Shown: in pieces, positions 58,272-64,000 of the stretch
Layout of the letters: every line of letters begins with the position of its first letter
Numbering within the stretch: the stretch's first letter is position 1
Program-made: the position numbers and the translations under genes
The notes under the pieces: generated by a model
What the model was told of the DNA's origin: nothing
Seen by the model: only the letters and a program-made list of their open reading frames with translations
Databases searched by the model: none
Assembly: GCF_963662255.1 (NCBI RefSeq)
Contig: NW_026912129.1
Coordinates: forward strand, 806,001 to 870,000
Direction of reading: 5' to 3'
From: Cinclus cinclus
Taxonomy: Eukaryota > Chordata > Aves > Passeriformes > Cinclidae
DNA length: 64,000 nt

Positions 58272-61200
58272 ATGGCCCTTGCTCTGCGCCTCTTCCTCCT
58301 GCTCCTCCTGGCAGTGGCCCTGCCTGCCAGGGCTGCCCAGGCAGCTCCGTGGCGAGGGAAGGGAGCAGGTGAGCCGGCGGCCTGGCTCCCCTTTCCCAGG
58401 ACAGCGCTCCCTTCTCCCCAGGAAGCGCTGGGGATGGTTTTCCATAGGGCTTTGGGGAGGCTTTCCGCTGTGGGAGGGAGGGAGGGAGGGAGGGAGCCCA
58501 CAGGGGCCCTGGGCTGCCGCGGTTTCCTGTCCAGGGATGTTGCACAGGACCTGCAAACAGTGTGGAGAGTGACCAGAGGCAGCCCCAAGCTCCCTGCCAG
58601 GCCCCTGAGCAGCTTTGGCCATGTCCATTCACATCTGGCTAAAGCTCACTCATGCAGTTTTGGTTGAGATCAAGTCAGGCTTGATGGATTCTGGAATATA
58701 TGCCTTGCTGCCTTCTGAAGCCCTGGGTGATCCCACAGGATCGCTGTCAGTGGGAGGAAGGAGCATTTAGCTGTCAATCCTCTTCCCATGTGCAATGCCG
58801 GTGTCTTCTTCCATGTGCTCTGTGCATTCATGGGGAGGAGCAGAGAGGGAAGGGAAGGGAAGGGAAGGGAAGGGAAGGGAAGGGAAGGGAAGGGAAGGGA
58901 AGGGAAGGGAAGGGAAGGGAAGGGAAGGGAAGGGAAGGGACCAGGACTGTGCCTTGCACGGCTCCTTTGCCAGCCCCAGGCAGGCGGAAGATCTCCTGCA
59001 GTGCTGGGAGCTGTTCTGTCCTGCCTTTCTTTGTAGATGCACCTGTTGATGAAGTGGATCAGGCTTCCCAACCCACATCTAGGACTGGGCCTCTGGGAGA
59101 TGCTGAGGGTAGGTGAAGGTCTGTCCCTCTGGGGGAGCTGCCAGCTCAGAGCGCAAAGCTCATCATGGGGGACATGGCTGCAGGTGCCAGGACAGAGCTG
59201 TGCACGTGTGTGCCCTGGCCCTGTGCAATGCCCTCCGAGCTCTTGTGGCTCAGTGCTGCCCATGCAGAGCAACAGAGATGACAGAAGCTTCTGTGGCTGT
59301 TGAGTTACAGGTGTGTCTGCAGGGAAGACTTTTCAAGGTCCTTTGCTGGTTGCTGCACACCAGCCCAGCTCCCACGGCAGGGGTGAGTAGTGTGTCCCTG
59401 CTGAGCCCACAGGCTGAGCACTGCTGTTGTGGGATCCAGTCCTGGGAAATGGAACTACTTTGCTCCAAGGTCCTCCGATGGGAAAGAAGAAAGCTACAGG
59501 ACACAAGAAACTCAGTGAGCCATCTGAACGGATGATGCAGATGCTGAAGGAAATGCTGCAGGGAAGACAAGGTGGGTGCATTTCCCTCAGCCTTCTCCTG
59601 AAACTCAGCAGCCGGGATCTACCTCTGCACATCTGGACACGCTGTGCCCAGCACAGCAGGAAGGGATTCATGGCAGCCTCAGTGCCCTGCTGCTGCTGCT
59701 GTCACACCCTGCAGAGCTGTTTCCCAGCCTGGCCTGGCTGCAGCTTCTCCCCAGCCTCTGCAGGAAGGCATTTGCCATCAGCTGACAGGGAGCTTAATCT
59801 ACACCATGGACCATGCACACCCTGAGATCTCCTGTAATCTGCTGGTCTCAGGGTAGATCAGGTGTAAGGGCTGTTTGGAGGACAGAGGGACCCATCCCAT
59901 CTCCAAAGGTTGGATAACTTCCTGAATCATATCCATGACTTCAACAAGCACTGCCTCCTGAAGATGGGATCTTCCCCTTGGGGAAGAACTCCATCTGATC
60001 CAGCTATCCCTTTTCCTTTGTCCAGAGATGGAACGGGAGACTGTGCAGAAGGCTGAGTTTCCCAGAGCAAGCAGTGCTTCTGTACCAGCCTCTGCTACAG
60101 GAAGAGAGGTGAAGCCAGGCACAGTCACAGGAGGTAATTGCTGAGCCTCTGGGCCTGAGCCCTGCTGAGCCTTGAGCTGCCATCTCTGCTGCTTGGCAGC
60201 GCGGGCACAGCCCGGACAAGAGCGGCACAAACCAGAGGAATTATCCCGAGCAGGCTCAGGGCACTCGGGTACTGAGCAGTCCTGCTGGGGTCCCTCTGTG
60301 GGAGACACTGCCCGAAAGCTGGGAGGATTTGCAAGGGATGCCTGTGGTTGGCAAAGGGCAGAGGGGGAGAGCAGGGATCCAGTGTGTCCTGAGAGGTCCT
60401 GCCTCTGTCCCCTTGGGCTGGGGGAGCTGGCCCAGCAGAAGGAGGGAGGGAGGTTGGGAGGGATGATTGTGGCACTGCCTGCTGCGGTTTTTGCCAGGGA
60501 TTTAGGGAGGGTTTCCTCTCGGGGACTGACAGAAACCCCAGCGGCCCTGGGTACTACAACTGCCCCTCCAGGGATGTTGCAAAGGGCATGGAAAGAGTGT
60601 GGAGAGTGACCAGAGCCACGATAGAGCTCTCCAGGCCCCTCAGCAGCTGTGGCCATGTCCATTGACATCTGGCTGCCACAGCCTTACCTGACCCCCTTGC
60701 AATGCCCAGTTCCCTAAGGCAGAAGGGGATCCCAGCACACCATGGAAATGGTTCTCATCTGTGCTCCCTTCTAGGTGAGCGTGCTAGGAAGGCTTCTCCA
60801 GCACCTTGGCTTCATGAAGATTTTCAGCCTCTGGAGCCTCCTGCAGGTATGTTCTCAGCATCTCACCAAGGAATAATCTTTGACAACCTGGCAGGAACCA
60901 GGTGACAGAAGCTTCTGTGGCTATTGAGTTACAGGTGTGTCTGCAGGGAAGACTTTTCAAGGTCCTTTGCTGGTTGCTGCACACAAGCCCAGCTCCCACG
61001 GCAGGGGTGAGTACTTTGTCCCTGCTGAGCCCACAGGCTGATCACTACTTTTATGGGATCCATTCATCTGAAATGGAAATACTTCCTCTTAAGTTCCACC
61101 AAGAGAGAGGTACAAACCTACAGGAGACAATAAGTCCCTGGAGGTATCCAAACACATGGCCAAGATGATGAGTGATCTGGAGAGATGCCGTGGTGGGTGC

Positions 61201-63672
61201 ATTTCCCTCAGCCTTATGCTGAGACTCAGCAGCCGGGGGCTTTCTCTGCACATCTGGACACGGCACAGCAGGGAGGGATCCATGGCAGCCTCGCTGCCCT
61301 GCTGCTGCTGCTGCTGTCACACCCTGCAGGGCTGTTTGCCAGCCTGGCCTGGCTGCAGCTTCTCCCCAGCCTCTGCAGGAAGGCGTTTGCCATCAGCTGA
61401 CTGGGAGCCCAATCTACACCATGAGCCCTTCACACCCTGAGATCCCCTGTAATTTCCTGGTCTCCCAGCACATAAGTGGAGCAGCACTTTGGAGGAGGGA
61501 GGCCCTGGCCAGTCCCAATAACCTAGCCTGTCTCCTGATCCTTCTCTATGTCCTTTGGCAAGCCTTGCCTCTTGAAAATGGCACGTCCCCAGTGCGGAGC
61601 AACTCCATCTGACCCAGTTGTCCCTTTTGCTTTCTCCAATCATGAAAGGAAAGACTGTGCTGAAGACTGGAATTCCCAGAGGAAGCAGTGGTTCATTGGC
61701 AGCCTCTGCTACAGGAAGAGAGGTGAAGCCAGGCACAGTCACAGGAGGTAATTGCTGAGCCTCTGGGCCTGAGCCCTGCTGAGCCTTGAGGTGCCATCTC
61801 TGCTGCTTGGCAGTGCAGGCACAGAGCATTGCCTGACCCCCTTGAAGTGCTCTGTTCCCTGTAGATGGGGATCCCAGCACACCATGGAATGGTTCCCATC
61901 TGTGCTCCTTCTAGACTGGGGTCGTGACTTGCATCGTTTGGAAATGCTGGTAAACCCTGGTTTAATGGTGTTGGAGCGTGGTGAAGGTAAGTTATCGGAG
62001 CCCTTTCCTAACACCATAAACGTTGCCAAAGTGTAAACATTGTCCAGAGCAATATTCATGTGTCGTTTCCCTTAAGATCCTCTGAAGCTGGGTGGATTCT
62101 GGAAATCTTGGCCTGGAAATTTCTACTCTTGTGCCCAACAGCCATCCCACAGGATCGCTGTCAGTGGGAGGAAGGAGCATTTAACTGTCAGTCCTCTTCC
62201 CCTTTTCAATGCCACGTTTTCCTTCCTCTGTGCAGCCACAGAGAAGAGCAGAGAGGGAAGGGGAGGGCCCACGGCTGTGCCCCAGGGCTGTGCCTTGCAT
62301 GGCTCCTTTGCTGGCCCCAGGCAGGCTGAGGATCTCCTGCAGTGTTGGGAACTGTTCTGGACTTCCTTTCTTTGCAGATGAACATATTGGTCAAGGTGAT
62401 CTGGAATCCCAACCCATAGCCATTTCTGAGCCTGATGATGAGGGAGAAAATGAGGGTAGGTCAAGGCCCATCCTCCTGGTGTAGGTCAGAGCTACTAACT
62501 CAGAGCCCAAAGCTCAGGCAGGGGGACATGTCTGCAGATGCCAGGACAGAGCTGTGCATGTGTGTGCCCTGGACCTGGGCAGTGCCCTCAGAGCTCTTGT
62601 GGCTCAGTGCTGCCCGTGCAGAGCAACAGAGATGACAGAAGCTTCTGTGGCTGTTGAGTTACAGGTGTGTCTGCAGGGAGGATTTTTCAAGCTCCTTTGC
62701 TGCTTACTGCACACAAGCCCAGCTCCCATGGCAGGGGTGAGTAGTGTGTCCCTGCTGAGCCCACAGGCTGAGCACTGCCCTTGTGGGATCCAGTCCTCTG
62801 GAATGGAAATACTTGCTGTTACGATCTGCCAAGAGGGAGGAACAAACCTACAGGAGACAATAAGTCCCTGGAGGTATCCAAACACATGGCCAAGATGCTG
62901 AGTGATCTGGAGAGACGCCGTGGTGGGTGCATTTCCCTCAGCCTTCTGCTGAGACTCAGCAGCCGGGGGCTTTCTCTGCACATCTGGACACGGCACAGCA
63001 GGGAGGGATCCATGGCAGCCTCGCTGCCCTGCTGCTGCTGCTGCTGCTGTCACACCCTGTAGGGCTGTTTGCCAGCCTGCCCTGGCTGCAGCTTCTCCCC
63101 AGCCTCTGCAGGAAGGCGTTTGCCATCAGCTGACTGGGAGCCCAATCTACCCCACAGGCCAAGCACAACCTGAGATCTCCTGCAATTTCCTGGTCTAAGG
63201 GTAGATCTGGAGGGGCAGCTTTGCGGAGAAGTGTGGGTTCTGGAGCAGTTCCAAACCCCTGGGAATTTTCCTTGTCCTTTTCCATGTATTTTGAGAAATA
63301 TTACCTGGAGAAGAATAACACAGCCCTGGGGAATTATCCCATGTAGTCTCAGGGGTTTGGGTACTGAGCAGCCCTGTGCAAAGGGGTTCCAAGGTGCCCC
63401 AGGCCCCAGCTCTGGAGGAAAGAGAGAACGTCCTGGCTGTATCCACTGAGCTGCCAGCTCAGCAGTGGAGCCCAGCATGGGCTCACATTCCCCACTGCTC
63501 CCACAGATGCAGTTGGCACCTCAGCACGTGCTGAAAATCTTGGGAAAAGCACGAGAAGAGTTTTCTGCTGGGGAACCCGTTGTCTGAATAAGTTAGTGGC
63601 CATTGTGTCTGGTGGGGCAGTGCTCCTGATGATGTGCTCTGCCGGAATCTGGTTTTGCTGGAAGAGGAAATG
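58272..63672 (+). CDS. Exon-array single-pass membrane protein gene, copy B (3' end outside window)
   Basis: Exons: 58272-58368, 59037-59108, 59311-59382, 59440-59571, 60026-60133, 60775-60846, 60935-61006, 61094-61192, 61649-61747, 61915-61986, 62378-62455, 62665-62736, 62794-62922, 63507-63672. All middle exons are phase 1-1 with no stops. It has ten fewer exons than copy A because two five-exon units are absent. The exon ending at 61006 has an intact GT donor (lost in copy A) and the transmembrane exon ends at a consensus gtgagt (gtgaat in A). The helix differs slightly (Asn for Ile at its start, Ser for Ala inside). The tail exon would lie at about 64202, beyond the window. Confidence 0.7.
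58845..58940 (+). repeat. GGGAA polypurine microsatellite in intron 1 (copy B)
   Basis: Same tract with ten fewer units (50 bp shorter) than copy A, so it is a fast-changing marker between the duplicates. Confidence 0.95.
60914..63150 (+). repeat. 1.7-kb tandem exon array, copy B (one unit plus partial)
   Basis: Type-b exons at 60935 and 62665 are 1730 bases apart. Relative to copy A, exactly 3432 bases (2 x 1716) are absent. Confidence 0.95.
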
Positions 63673-64000
63673 GTGAGTGTTTTGCTGATCTCTGCCTCAA
63701 AGAGCTTCTTTTCAAGGCTGCTGATAGTCAGGAAACATTGCTAGTGAGGCTGCTGTGTAGTTTTGGATCATCAGTGGTTGTCCAAAAAACTCTGCTGAGG
63801 GTTCTGCTGCTGCCCAGTGCTTTAATTGGCCTCTTCATTGCTGGGCCTTGTCCTGGGGAGCCCGCTGGGGCTGCAGCCAGTGCTGGCTCCCACTGAGGCT
63901 GCGTGGCCAAGAGCAGCCCCAGGAGCAGCGGGCAGAGGCAGAGCAAGGTGGGGAGGAGAAAGAGCAGGGAGCAGATTGCCCTTGAAAGGCAGACGAGCTC

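Larger units (their letters stand above)
46063..64000. repeat. Segmental duplication, copy B
   Basis: Direct repeat of 1-21395 that still matches at the last base of the window. It carries the same minisatellite, gene relics, truncated retrovirus and exon-array gene. In several places it is better preserved than copy A: one retroviral reading frame is unbroken, a zinc-ribbon cysteine is kept, and two splice donors of the membrane gene are closer to consensus. Because homology continues past the edge, the intervening coiled-coil gene could itself belong to a larger tandem unit. Confidence 0.95.

Overview
The window looks like bird chromosomal DNA, most likely from a songbird (passerine). It carries CR1 LINE fragments in both orientations, LTRs of avian endogenous-retrovirus type, GC-rich intron-laden genes with GT-AG borders, and no bacterial features. 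This is inferred from repeat character; no database search was possible.

Layout. Bases 1-21395 reappear at 46063-64000 as a direct near-identical duplicate (offset 46062 at the left, 42605 at the right). Homology runs off both window edges, so the true unit may be a tandem repeat of about 46 kb. Each copy holds, left to right: (i) a 40-bp minisatellite; (ii) broken relics of a coiled-coil gene; (iii) a GC-rich CCAAT-bearing block; (iv) a 5' portion of an endogenous retrovirus (partial LTR, an unusual cysteine-rich pre-gag ORF, decayed gag-pro-pol) that stops abruptly inside RNase H; (v) three exon relics of a gene family; (vi) an apparently intact gene of that family.

The most interesting object is the gene at 12184-21789 (copy B 58272 to beyond the window). 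I reconstruct a signal-peptide exon, then many short exons that are all phase 1-1, then a transmembrane exon and a Cys/Pro-rich cytoplasmic-tail exon followed by AATAAA. Its middle is a tandem array whose 1716-bp unit contains five in-frame exons. Copy A has three full units plus a partial one; copy B has one full plus a partial, exactly 2 x 1716 bp shorter. I do not recognise the protein family.

Between the duplicates (21.9-46 kb) lie several LTR-type and CR1 repeats, a G-to-A-hypermutated retroviral pol fragment (about 32980-34660), and on the minus strand a 15-exon gene for a long coiled-coil (centrosomal/rootletin-like) protein, whose exon phases join without a break from 45357 down to a stop at 35387. 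The two genes converge. No tRNA, rRNA or CRISPR was seen. All exon models come from splice-site and phase reasoning, not transcripts.
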